Source: Chloroflexia bacterium (lineage in GTDB: Bacteria; Chloroflexota; Chloroflexia; QHBQ01; JADMIH01). From it: DNA of 5,472 bases. Below are positions 1 to 5,134 of this stretch, piece after piece (positions within the stretch are counted from its first letter, which is position 1; every line of letters starts with the position of its first letter). The stretch spans positions 1-5,472 of the forward strand of contig JAICKM010000491.1 of the NCBI GenBank assembly GCA_025927935.1, in the 5' to 3' direction. A program made the position numbers and the translations under genes. A model generated the notes under the pieces. The model did no database searches, was not told the DNA's origin, and was given only the letters and a program-made list of their open reading frames with translations.

Positions 1-1
1 G

Positions 2-829
2 CTAATCATCACCGGCTGGCTCATGGCGCGCAACGTGCGCGCGGCCATCCTGCTGGGCATCGTGGCGACTACCCTGCTGGCCTGGCTCGCGGGCGCCGTC
101 TCCGCCGATTGGCGCACGGCCCTGGCCGTCCACTACCCCGCCGGCCTGGGCGACATCGTGCAACTGCCCGACCTGGCCCGCTGGCTCAACCTGGGCGTCT
201 TCAAGATGGACTTCGCCGGGCTGAGCCACTTCACCACCGGGGCGCTGATCCTCTTCTTCCTCACCTTCCTGGTGACGGACATGATGGACAGCTTCGGCAC
301 GTTCAGCGGCCTGGCCGCCAAGTTGGGCATCCTGGACCGCAACAGCAACTTCCCCGGCTCGCGCCAGACCATGTTCGTGGACGCGGCGGCGGGCGCCTTC
401 GGGCCGCTGGTCGGCACGGCCACCGTCGCCACCTTCATCGAGAGCAGCGCGGGCGTCGGCGAAGGCGGGCGCACCGGCCTGGCCTCGGTCTGGACGGCCA
501 TCTTCTTCCTGCTGGCGCTCTTCTTCGTGCCGCTGGTGGGCCTGGTGCCGCCGGTCGCCACGGCGCCCGCACTGCTCGTGGTCGGCTTCCTGATGATCGA
601 GCCGGTGCTCAAAATCAACTTCGCCGACATCACCGAGGGCCTGCCCGCCTTCCTCACCCTGGCCGTCATGCCGCTCACCTACAGCATCGCCGACGGCATG
701 TTCGCCGGCATCGTCAGCTACGTCCTGCTCAAACTGCTCACGGGCCGCGTCCGCGAAGTCAGCCTCACCATGTGGGCCTTCGCCATCCTGCTGCTCCTTG
801 CCAAGATCCTCGACGCCGTCGTCACGTAG
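2..829 (+). CDS. NCS2-family purine permease, AzgA/PbuG type (partial, 5' end outside window)
   Basis: This is the last 275 residues of a membrane transporter that probably imports adenine, guanine or hypoxanthine with protons. The reading frame is open to the window's left edge (LIITGWLMARNVR), so the ATG at 23 is internal and not the start. AzgA/PbuG proteins are roughly 430-450 residues, so about 60% is visible. Family signatures are the TDMMDSFGT segment near 278-304, the VDAAAGAFG stretch near 377-403, and GTATVATFIESSAGV at 413-457 followed by GEGGRTGL. In the related UraA structure the TM8 and TM10 acidic residues bind substrate; the D of MDSFGT and the E at 440-442 probably match them. 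At least five hydrophobic segments follow, with FADITEGLPAFLT between two of them. The gene runs into the stop of the convergent cyclase gene with a 10-base gap and no visible terminator. The family is clear; the exact purine is not. Confidence 0.93.
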   Translation, partial: LIITGWLMARNVRAAILLGIVATTLLAWLAGAVSADWRTALAVHYPAGLGDIVQLPDLARWLNLGVFKMDFAGLSHFTTGALILFFLTFLVTDMMDSFGTFSGLAAKLGILDRNSNFPGSRQTMFVDAAAGAFGPLVGTATVATFIESSAGVGEGGRTGLASVWTAIFFLLALFFVPLVGLVPPVATAPALLVVGFLMIEPVLKINFADITEGLPAFLTLAVMPLTYSIADGMFAGIVSYVLLKLLTGRVREVSLTMWAFAILLLLAKILDAVVT

Positions 830-839
830 TGCATGCTGG

Positions 840-3800
840 CTATTCGTTCAGCCTCTGGTCCAGGGCGTACTCAATGGCCTGTTCCGCGGGCATGGCCCGG
901 CCCTCCTGCCGGACATGCTCGTATTCTGCCGCCCCCAGCAGGTTCCGGGCGGAAACGACCGCCTGCTCATATTGCAGCTTGTCCGGGCCATCCAGCACAC
1001 TCCTGATGCTCTCTAACAGCGCCTCCGCTGCCCCCAGCAGCTTCGCGCCTCGCTTCACCTCGGCCTTGACCCCTTCCTCTCCATCTCCCATCCCCGCTTC
1101 CGCCTTCGCGCCCGCTCTTGCCACGGCCCCGGCCACTGACAACGCACCCAGGCCGGCAAGCGATTGTGCGATGCCGCTTTTCTCACCCAGCTCTTTTCGC
1201 AATGCCAGGCTCCGCTCATACAAGGAGCGGGCTGCGGCGTAGTCCCCCTCCGCCTCGGCCACTTCCCCCAGACGGTAGAGGCCGAAGGCCATAAACACCT
1301 TGTCCTCAAGCTCCTCTCTCAATGCCAGGTTTTGCTCTTGCAAAGCGCGGGCTGCGGCATAGTCCCCTCGCCCCTTGGCCACTTCCCCCAGATTATAGAG
1401 CGACCAGGCGATACCTACCTTATTGCCCTGTTCCCGCATACGAGCCAGGCTTTCCTCCAGCAGTGAACCCGCAAGAGAGTAGTCCTCCTGTCGGAAGTGT
1501 ATAATCGCTAACAGGCTGAGTGCGTAGGCGATGCCCACCTTATCGCCCAGTTCCCGCTCTAAACTTAGGCATTCCTCGTACAGTGAGCGTTCCAATGAAT
1601 AGCGCCCCTGGCGCCCGGCCAGGATCCCCGCTTCCATGAGAGCCAGGGACCTCGCCGCCTTATGCGTGTATTCCAGCTCTTCCATCTGGTCGGTATCCGA
1701 GTCCGCCCCCTGGGTCGCTTGCTCGCCCGGTTCGCCTGCCCCCGCCCACAGGACCGGCCTGCGCCATCTGCTCGGAGTGACCCTACCCCCCTGGCCTCTG
1801 CTTGTGTTTGCGGCTTGCCCTGCCCCTACTCGCCTCACCTCTGATTGTGTCTGCCCCTCCTGCCGTGTCTTCTCCAGGTTATCCAGCTCCAACAAAGCGC
1901 GCAAGTATTCCAACCCCTCGCTGAAATAGCCACGGACGAACCAGAAGTTGCCAACGGCCCCACCGATCCTCAGACCTATCAGAATAGCCTCGGCTGCGCC
2001 ATCCGCTTCACCCGCCATAGCTTCATCTTGTACGGCTTGTGCGGCCTCCCTTTTCACATCCTTCTCCGTCGTCCTCTCCCTGGCGCCCTTGGCGCCGCCC
2101 ACCCTCATGGCCCAACGCAGGGCAGCCCTGATGTTGTCGTGCTCCTTGTCTAGACGGTTCAGCGACTCCTCCGTCTCCTTGCTCCAGAAGAGGGACCCTG
2201 CTTTCTCTGCCAGTCGCATGAAGTAAAGCGCGTGCTCCCGGCGCAGGGCCGCGGCATCCCCACTCTCCGCTAGCTTCTCCCTTGCGTACTCGTGTATGGT
2301 CTCCAGCATCCAGAACCGCGGCTCGCCATCCCGGCCTTCCCGCTGCTGTAACAGGCTGCTCTCGACCAGCCTCTCTACCCCATCCAACACGTCGATCCCC
2401 AGCATTCTATCAACGTTACAGACCGCTTCCAACGCCGCAAGCGCGCGGCCTCCCTGGAACACCGCCATGCGCCGGAACAACTGCTGCTCCCCGGCACCCA
2501 GCAACTCGTAGCTCCAGTCGATCGCTCCGCGTAGCGTCTGCTGCCGGGCAGCCACGTCCCTGCTGCCTCCCACCAGCAACTTCAGGCGGTGCTCTAGCCG
2601 GGCGCGCAGGGCCTGCGGAGGCAAGAGCCGGATGCGGGCGGCGGCCAGTTCGATTGCCAGCGGTAAGCCGTCCAGCCTGCGGCAGATTTCTGCCACTGCC
2701 CAGGCATTATCCTCAGTCACCTGGAAGTCAGGTTTGATGTCCCTGGCTCTCTCCACAAAGAGGCGCACCGCCTCACATTGGGTGAGTATGTCGAGTGGCG
2801 GCAACTGCCCTGGCATGTTGCCGGGCGTTTCAGGGGGAAGTTGTAGCGGAGGCACAGGATACTCGCGCTCTCCCTTTATCCGCAGGGGCACCCGGCTGGT
2901 GACCAGCACCTTGAGATGGGGACACGAAGCGATCAGGTTGGCGACCTGGGGCGATGCCGCCACCACCTGCTCGAAATTGTCCAGCAGCAGCAGCAACTGT
3001 TTCTCGTGCAGGAAGTATTTGAGGCTGTCGAGGAGAGACCGGCTCCCCGCCTCCGGCTCACGAACGCCCAGGGTCTGGGCTATCGTGGAGACCACCAGGC
3101 CGGCATCGGTGAGGGCGGCCAGCTCCACGAACCACACACCATCAGGAAAGCTGTCGAGCGTATCAGCCCCGACCTGCAATCCCAGGCTCGTCTTGCCGAT
3201 GCCGCCCGGCCCGGTCAGTGTGACCAGCGCAACTTCGGGCTTCCGAATGAGCGCACATACCGCGGCAACCTCACGCTCCCGGCCCACCAGGGGCGTGGCC
3301 TGCCGGGGCAGGTTGTTGGGTTGGTTGTTCAGCGTCTTGAGGGTGGCAAACTCGGCAGGGAGGCCGCTCACAACTAACTGGTAAATGTGCTCCGGGCGGG
3401 TAAGGTCTTTGAGCCGGTGTTCGCCCATGTCCAGCAGGGTAGTATCCTGCGGAAGCGCATCGCGCACCAACTCTTGCGTTGCAGAAGAAAGCAGGGTCTG
3501 CCCACCATGCGCGGTGGAGATGAGGCGCGCGACCCGGTTGAGGACGGGACCAAGATAGTCATCCCCCCGCTCCTCGGTGATACCCGTATGCAGCGCAATT
3601 CTCACCTTCACCTCACCCGTTTCCGGAGGCCACGGCTCAGAGTAAAGAGCACGTTGCGCGTCAAGCGCCGCTTGCACAGCCTGGGGAGCGGTGGGGAAAG
3701 CCGCCTGGAAAGCATCGCCGACCATCTTGTAGGCATACCCGCCGTTTGCCGCGATAGCCCGGCGCAGGATAGCTTCCTGGCGGGCGAAGGCACGCTGCAT

Positions 3801-3914
3801 GGCCTGGGGGTGAGCTTCCCAGTGTCGGGTGCTGCTCTCGATATCGGTGAAAAGGAAGGTGACGGTACCGGTAGGGTGGGTGCCGGCGGGCGAAGGGGAT
3901 GGCGAGTTGTACAT
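840..3914 (-). CDS. Class III adenylate/guanylate cyclase - NB-ARC (STAND) ATPase - TPR fusion regulator
   Basis: This 1024-residue, probably cytoplasmic protein combines three modules. Residues 16-182 are a class III cyclase domain: FTDIESST carries metal Asp D24, YKMVGDAF carries K63 and metal Asp D67, DYLGPVLNRVARL carries D119, N126 and R130. These match the metal, adenine-specifying and transition-state residues of active adenylate cyclases. Residues 207-500 are an NB-ARC/STAND ATPase: Walker A GPGGIGKT (235-242), Walker B LLLLLDNFEQ (307-316), VLVTSR (336-341), GLPLAIELAAAR (416-427). Residues 540-680 are a helical linker and 750-926 hold four to five 40-residue TPRs. The last 65 residues match the helical end that usually precedes a LuxR HTH in AfsR/LuxR-like cyclase-ATPases, but no HTH follows. 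Low-complexity insertions lie near 604-640, 681-748 and 927-958. The ATG is the first possible start: an in-frame TGA lies seven codons upstream, and a purine-rich RBS precedes it. Inferred role: a switch in which TPR/ATPase sensing controls cNMP synthesis; the signal is unknown. Confidence 0.93.
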   Translation of the reverse strand: MYNSPSPSPAGTHPTGTVTFLFTDIESSTRHWEAHPQAMQRAFARQEAILRRAIAANGGYAYKMVGDAFQAAFPTAPQAVQAALDAQRALYSEPWPPETGEVKVRIALHTGITEERGDDYLGPVLNRVARLISTAHGGQTLLSSATQELVRDALPQDTTLLDMGEHRLKDLTRPEHIYQLVVSGLPAEFATLKTLNNQPNNLPRQATPLVGREREVAAVCALIRKPEVALVTLTGPGGIGKTSLGLQVGADTLDSFPDGVWFVELAALTDAGLVVSTIAQTLGVREPEAGSRSLLDSLKYFLHEKQLLLLLDNFEQVVAASPQVANLIASCPHLKVLVTSRVPLRIKGEREYPVPPLQLPPETPGNMPGQLPPLDILTQCEAVRLFVERARDIKPDFQVTEDNAWAVAEICRRLDGLPLAIELAAARIRLLPPQALRARLEHRLKLLVGGSRDVAARQQTLRGAIDWSYELLGAGEQQLFRRMAVFQGGRALAALEAVCNVDRMLGIDVLDGVERLVESSLLQQREGRDGEPRFWMLETIHEYAREKLAESGDAAALRREHALYFMRLAEKAGSLFWSKETEESLNRLDKEHDNIRAALRWAMRVGGAKGARERTTEKDVKREAAQAVQDEAMAGEADGAAEAILIGLRIGGAVGNFWFVRGYFSEGLEYLRALLELDNLEKTRQEGQTQSEVRRVGAGQAANTSRGQGGRVTPSRWRRPVLWAGAGEPGEQATQGADSDTDQMEELEYTHKAARSLALMEAGILAGRQGRYSLERSLYEECLSLERELGDKVGIAYALSLLAIIHFRQEDYSLAGSLLEESLARMREQGNKVGIAWSLYNLGEVAKGRGDYAAARALQEQNLALREELEDKVFMAFGLYRLGEVAEAEGDYAAARSLYERSLALRKELGEKSGIAQSLAGLGALSVAGAVARAGAKAEAGMGDGEEGVKAEVKRGAKLLGAAEALLESIRSVLDGPDKLQYEQAVVSARNLLGAAEYEHVRQEGRAMPAEQAIEYALDQRLNE
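1041..1136 (-). other. Low-complexity insertion 3 in the regulator (residues ~927-958)
   Basis: The last TPR begins normally (GIAQSLAGLGAL) but its second helix is interrupted by about 32 residues, VAGAVARAGAKAEAGMGDGE and onward, rich in Ala, Gly, Glu and Lys. After it the family's C-terminal helices resume with AKLLGAAEALLESI. The insertion spoils the fifth TPR unit. Confidence 0.55.
1201..1680 (-). repeat. 120-base tandem repeat encoding TPR units
   Basis: Four consecutive 120-base units (1201-1320, 1321-1440, 1441-1560, 1561-1680) each encode one 40-residue TPR with the pattern SL..LG.....GDY..A..L.E..LAL..ELGDK.G. Counting by hand, the first two units differ at about 39 of 120 positions overall but at only 16 of the first 80, including identical runs such as ACTTCCCCCA at 1261 and 1381. 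The left two units are closest to each other. The next two are more diverged but keep the phase. This points to growth of the TPR array by in-frame duplication of one helix-turn-helix unit. Confidence 0.85.
1671..1874 (-). other. Low-complexity insertion 2 in the regulator (residues ~681-748)
   Basis: Between EYLRALLELDNLE and the first TPR there are about 68 residues rich in Gly, Arg, Gln and Ala, with no predicted helix pattern (RRVGAGQAANTSRGQGGRV and following). Its codons include many AGG, AGA, CGA, ACA and TCA, unlike the flanking coding DNA, and a run of six C bases on the plus strand near 1786-1791. It reads like originally non-coding DNA kept in frame. Confidence 0.55.
1995..2105 (-). 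other. Low-complexity insertion 1 in the regulator (residues ~604-640)
   Basis: Between the helix DNIRAALRWAM and the helix ILIGLRIGGAVGNFWFVRGY, where I would expect a short turn in relatives, there are about 37 charged, Ala/Glu/Lys-rich residues. At its start the DNA has two GGCGCC palindromes three bases apart (2082-2087 and 2091-2096). The frame is kept. The exact limits are approximate. Confidence 0.55.
3369..3869 (-). other. Class III nucleotide cyclase catalytic domain (residues 16-182)
   Basis: N-terminal domain of the large regulator. GTVTFLFTDIESSTRHWE opens the fold and supplies D24. MVGDAF supplies D67 after K63. VRIALHTGI is the central strand. DYLGPVLNRVARL supplies D119, N126 and R130. 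K63 plus D119 is the pair typical of ATP over GTP selection, so cAMP is the likelier product. The third position of the usual GDG motif is Ala (GDA), which I regard as common in these fusion proteins. Class III cyclases work as dimers, so activity would depend on oligomerisation, plausibly driven by the neighbouring STAND module. Activity is inferred from residues only. Confidence 0.88.
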
Positions 3915-3924
3915 AGCAGGGCAC

Positions 3925-3933
3925 TCCTCCTCT
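3925..3933 (-). promoter_or_regulatory. Ribosome binding site of the cyclase-STAND gene
   Basis: Read on the minus strand this is AGAGGAGGA, followed by GTGCCCTGCT and then ATG. The purine run offers two Shine-Dalgarno registers: GGAGG 11 bases from the ATG, or GGAG(T) about 9 bases away. Together with the in-frame TGA at 3933-3935 it fixes the start at 3914. Confidence 0.75.
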
Positions 3934-3999
3934 CATAGGAACGGCCCGGTAAGGGCGCACACTCGGTACGCGCGCAAAGGAATGTATACCCGTGCAGCT

Positions 4000-4030
4000 A
4001 TTATAGCAAGTAGCAGGTGCGGCAGGTCAA
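4000..4030 (-). promoter_or_regulatory. Extended -10 sigma-70-type promoter for the cyclase-STAND gene
   Basis: On the minus strand a perfect TATAAT (4005-4000) is preceded by TGC, giving the extended -10 TGCTATAAT. TTGACC lies at 4030-4025, a near-consensus -35 with a long 19-base spacer; the extended -10 may compensate. Transcription would start near 3993, giving a leader of about 80 bases. The leader contains a GC-rich inverted repeat (3970-3975 with 3955-3960, one G-U pair) and the palindrome GTATAC at 3984-3989. No transcript evidence is available here. Confidence 0.68.
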
Positions 4031-4082
4031 TAGGACAAGAAGAAAGTTGGAAGCCAAGTGGTCAATAACGTGAGGCATTGTC

Positions 4083-4103
4083 ACTCTTCGCTGCGCTCAG
4101 AGT
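4083..4103. repeat. Interrupted palindrome at the left edge of the repeat region
   Basis: ACTCT (4083-4087) and AGAGT (4099-4103) are inverted around an 11-base centre that contains CGCTGCGC. The centre also pairs with CGCAGCG at 4118-4124, so two alternative foldings compete. It could mark the boundary of the intergenic repeat element. Function unknown. Confidence 0.45.
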
Positions 4104-4115
4104 CTCGTCTCGTTT

Positions 4116-4162
4116 ATCGCAGCGCGATCTGCAAAGCCCACATCCCCGCGTCTCCTGACCGC
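4116..4162. repeat. Intergenic direct repeat, copy 1 (47 bases)
   Basis: This copy matches 4212-4258 at an exact offset of 96 bases, with 37 of 47 positions identical by hand count. The ends are conserved: ATCGCAGCGCGATC on the left (one mismatch with copy 2) and the identical 18-mer CCCGCGTCTCCTGACCGC on the right (4145-4162). The middle is diverged. Conserved ends around a variable middle suggest a dispersed intergenic repeat family or a protein-binding element. Confidence 0.75.
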
Positions 4163-4184
4163 CGCCCGCCTTTTGTCCGTAGCT

Positions 4185-4200
4185 GCGCGATTTATCGCGC
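4185..4200. repeat. Perfect 6-bp hairpin between the two intergenic repeats
   Basis: GCGCGA and TCGCGC form a perfect inverted repeat around the loop TTTA. It sits between the two 47-base repeat copies. A second inverted repeat, CGCTGCG (4089-4095) with CGCAGCG (4118-4124), lies left of copy 1. Neither is followed by a T-run on either strand, so they look like REP-like or processing elements rather than standard intrinsic terminators. Confidence 0.6.
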
Positions 4201-4211
4201 CGTACTCGCTC

Positions 4212-4258
4212 ATCGAAGCGCGATCCGCTCCACCCGCCATCCCGCGTCTCCTGACCGC
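4212..4258. repeat. Intergenic direct repeat, copy 2 (47 bases)
   Basis: Second copy of the element at 4116-4162. It shares the 18-mer CCCGCGTCTCCTGACCGC at 4241-4258 and the left block ATCGAAGCGCGATC at 4212-4225. It abuts the end of the membrane-protease gene, whose stop codon is at 4272-4274. Confidence 0.75.
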
Positions 4259-4272
4259 TGACCGGTGACCGC
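4252..4272. repeat. Three tandem TGACCG(C/G) heptamers
   Basis: TGACCGC, TGACCGG and TGACCGC follow each other without gaps at 4252-4258, 4259-4265 and 4266-4272. The first is the right end of intergenic repeat copy 2. The last touches the stop codon of the membrane-protease gene. Copy 1 of the repeat has only one heptamer, so the expansion is specific to copy 2. Confidence 0.7.
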
Positions 4273-5105
4273 TATCGGTAGAATACGCGCCATAGCAGCC
4301 AGAATAGCACCCCCAGCGCCACATTCACGCCAATCGGCACGAGGAGCGTCACGACCAGCACCAGCCCGGCCTGTAAGACCACCTGCCACCAGGCGGGCGG
4401 CAGCGCCACCTGCAAGAGCGTGATCACGGCCCAGGTCAGGGCGGCCAGCGCCAGCGCCACCAGCAGGGCAGCGGGCCAGTTCTTGCGGTCCACCGAGGAG
4501 GGAGTCATGTGGTCGGCCACTTCGAGGATGACCAGCAGCGCCACCCAGAACTGCCAGGTGCCCGCGGCCACGGGCAGCGCCGCCAGGGGGTCGCCCAGCC
4601 AGTCGATCCCGCTCAGCGCCAGCGCACCGCCGACCAGCAGCACTCCGAAGGGCAGCGGCGCGAAGCCGACAAAGGCGTCCTTCAGCCGCGTGCCTAGCCG
4701 CCCGCGCCCGCCGGGGATGGCGTAGACAACGTGGCCCAGGCGCACCTGCCCACCGCGACCACCCGTGACGGTGGTTTCGAGCATGTTAAAGGAGACGATG
4801 CGCCCGCCCACCAGCGCCGCCGCAATGGCGTGGGCCAGTTCGTGGACCAGCACGCCGGGGCGCATCAGTGTGAAATAGACCCGGTTGGCCCGCCCATCGT
4901 CGCGGGTGAGCAGCCAGGCCAGGGCGACGACCCGCGCTTGCAGGTAGTTGCTGGTCTGGTGCAGCAGCCCCAGCACGCCGAGCAGCAACAGCGCCAGGGC
5001 GGGACCCTGCCAGCCCACCGGCCCCAGCGGCCAGTCCGCGGGCACCGGCTGCCCGATCCAGACCAACCCCAGCAGGATCGCCAGCGGCGGCCCCAGTTTG
5101 CCCAA
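4272..5105 (-). CDS. Putative M50-like (site-2-protease-like) membrane zinc metalloprotease
   Basis: A 277-residue polytopic inner-membrane protein. PGVLVHELAHAIAAALVGGRIVSF (from residue 83) contains HELAH at 88-92 (bases 4830-4844), the HExxH zinc site placed in a hydrophobic helix as in M50 proteases. A second motif, EVADHMTPSSVDRKNW (195-210), resembles the MxPSxxDxxxW segment I recall from M50-like proteins annotated as hypothetical; D206 is a candidate third zinc ligand. The classical S2P NPDG motif is absent, and function as a protease is inferred. Hydrophobic segments lie near 6-19, 34-49, 84-100, 147-165, 183-198, 211-231 and 240-271. The start is a TTG at 5103-5105, the only usual start codon between an in-frame upstream TGA and the membrane segments; GAGGAAGGG lies about 10 bases before it. 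It follows the F420-type gene by 29 bases, so cotranscription is likely. Substrate unknown. Confidence 0.8.
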   Translation of the reverse strand: MGKLGPPLAILLGLVWIGQPVPADWPLGPVGWQGPALALLLLGVLGLLHQTSNYLQARVVALAWLLTRDDGRANRVYFTLMRPGVLVHELAHAIAAALVGGRIVSFNMLETTVTGGRGGQVRLGHVVYAIPGGRGRLGTRLKDAFVGFAPLPFGVLLVGGALALSGIDWLGDPLAALPVAAGTWQFWVALLVILEVADHMTPSSVDRKNWPAALLVALALAALTWAVITLLQVALPPAWWQVVLQAGLVLVVTLLVPIGVNVALGVLFWLLWRVFYR

Positions 5106-5111
5106 GCCAGG

Positions 5112-5125
5112 AGTTCCCTTCCTCG
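5112..5125 (-). promoter_or_regulatory. Ribosome binding site supporting the TTG start of the membrane-protease gene
   Basis: On the minus strand the spacer between the two genes reads GAGGAAGGG followed by AACTCCTGGC and TTG. No ATG or GTG lies in frame between the upstream TGA and this TTG, so this purine run selects the TTG at 5105. Confidence 0.5.
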
Positions 5126-5134
5126 GTGCGCCGG

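Larger units (their letters stand above)
3915..4271. other. Gene-free stretch: promoter/leader plus repeat-rich intergenic DNA
   Basis: I see no credible protein or RNA gene in these 357 bases. The left 120 bases hold the leader and promoter of the cyclase-STAND gene. The right half holds duplicated elements and short hairpins (separate entries). No GC-rich stem followed by a T-run is visible downstream of the membrane-protease gene on the minus strand, so a rho-independent terminator cannot be claimed. The open frames here overlap the repeats, have no ribosome binding site and encode repetitive Arg/Ser/Pro-rich peptides. Confidence 0.7.

Noticed and set aside
133..678. Minus-strand open frame antisense to the permease
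   Set aside because: Low-complexity Lys/Ser/Pro composition and no recognisable motif, while the opposite strand is a clear NCS2 permease.
109..1242. Long plus-strand open frame of 377 codons
   Set aside because: It overlaps the permease in another frame, then reads antisense to the regulator. Its product is Arg/Pro/His-rich with no domain, typical of a high-GC shadow frame.
1201..1680. Non-coding minisatellite
   Set aside because: The 120-base period equals 40 codons and every unit translates to a TPR in frame, so it is protein repeat DNA.
1671..1874. Frameshifted stretch or sequencing error in the regulator
   Set aside because: The main frame is open throughout, and I saw no family sequence in the main frame or as an open minus-strand alternative. 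An in-frame insertion is the simpler reading.
2282..3384. Several plus-strand open frames antisense to the STAND domain
   Set aside because: The minus frame carries Walker A, Walker B and GLPLA motifs. The antisense products are Ser/Arg/Pro-rich shadows.
3387..3938. Plus-strand frame opposite the cyclase domain
   Set aside because: The minus strand encodes an intact class III cyclase with catalytic residues, and the plus product has no family features.
4185..4200. Rho-independent terminator of the protease operon
   Set aside because: The stem is short and no T-run follows on the minus or plus strand.
4116..4258. CRISPR array
   Set aside because: Only two copies, diverged in the middle, with 96-base spacing and no further units.
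4058..4324. Small open frames on both strands over the intergenic repeats
   Set aside because: They are made of the repeat units themselves, have no ribosome binding site, and the minus one runs into the protease gene in another frame.
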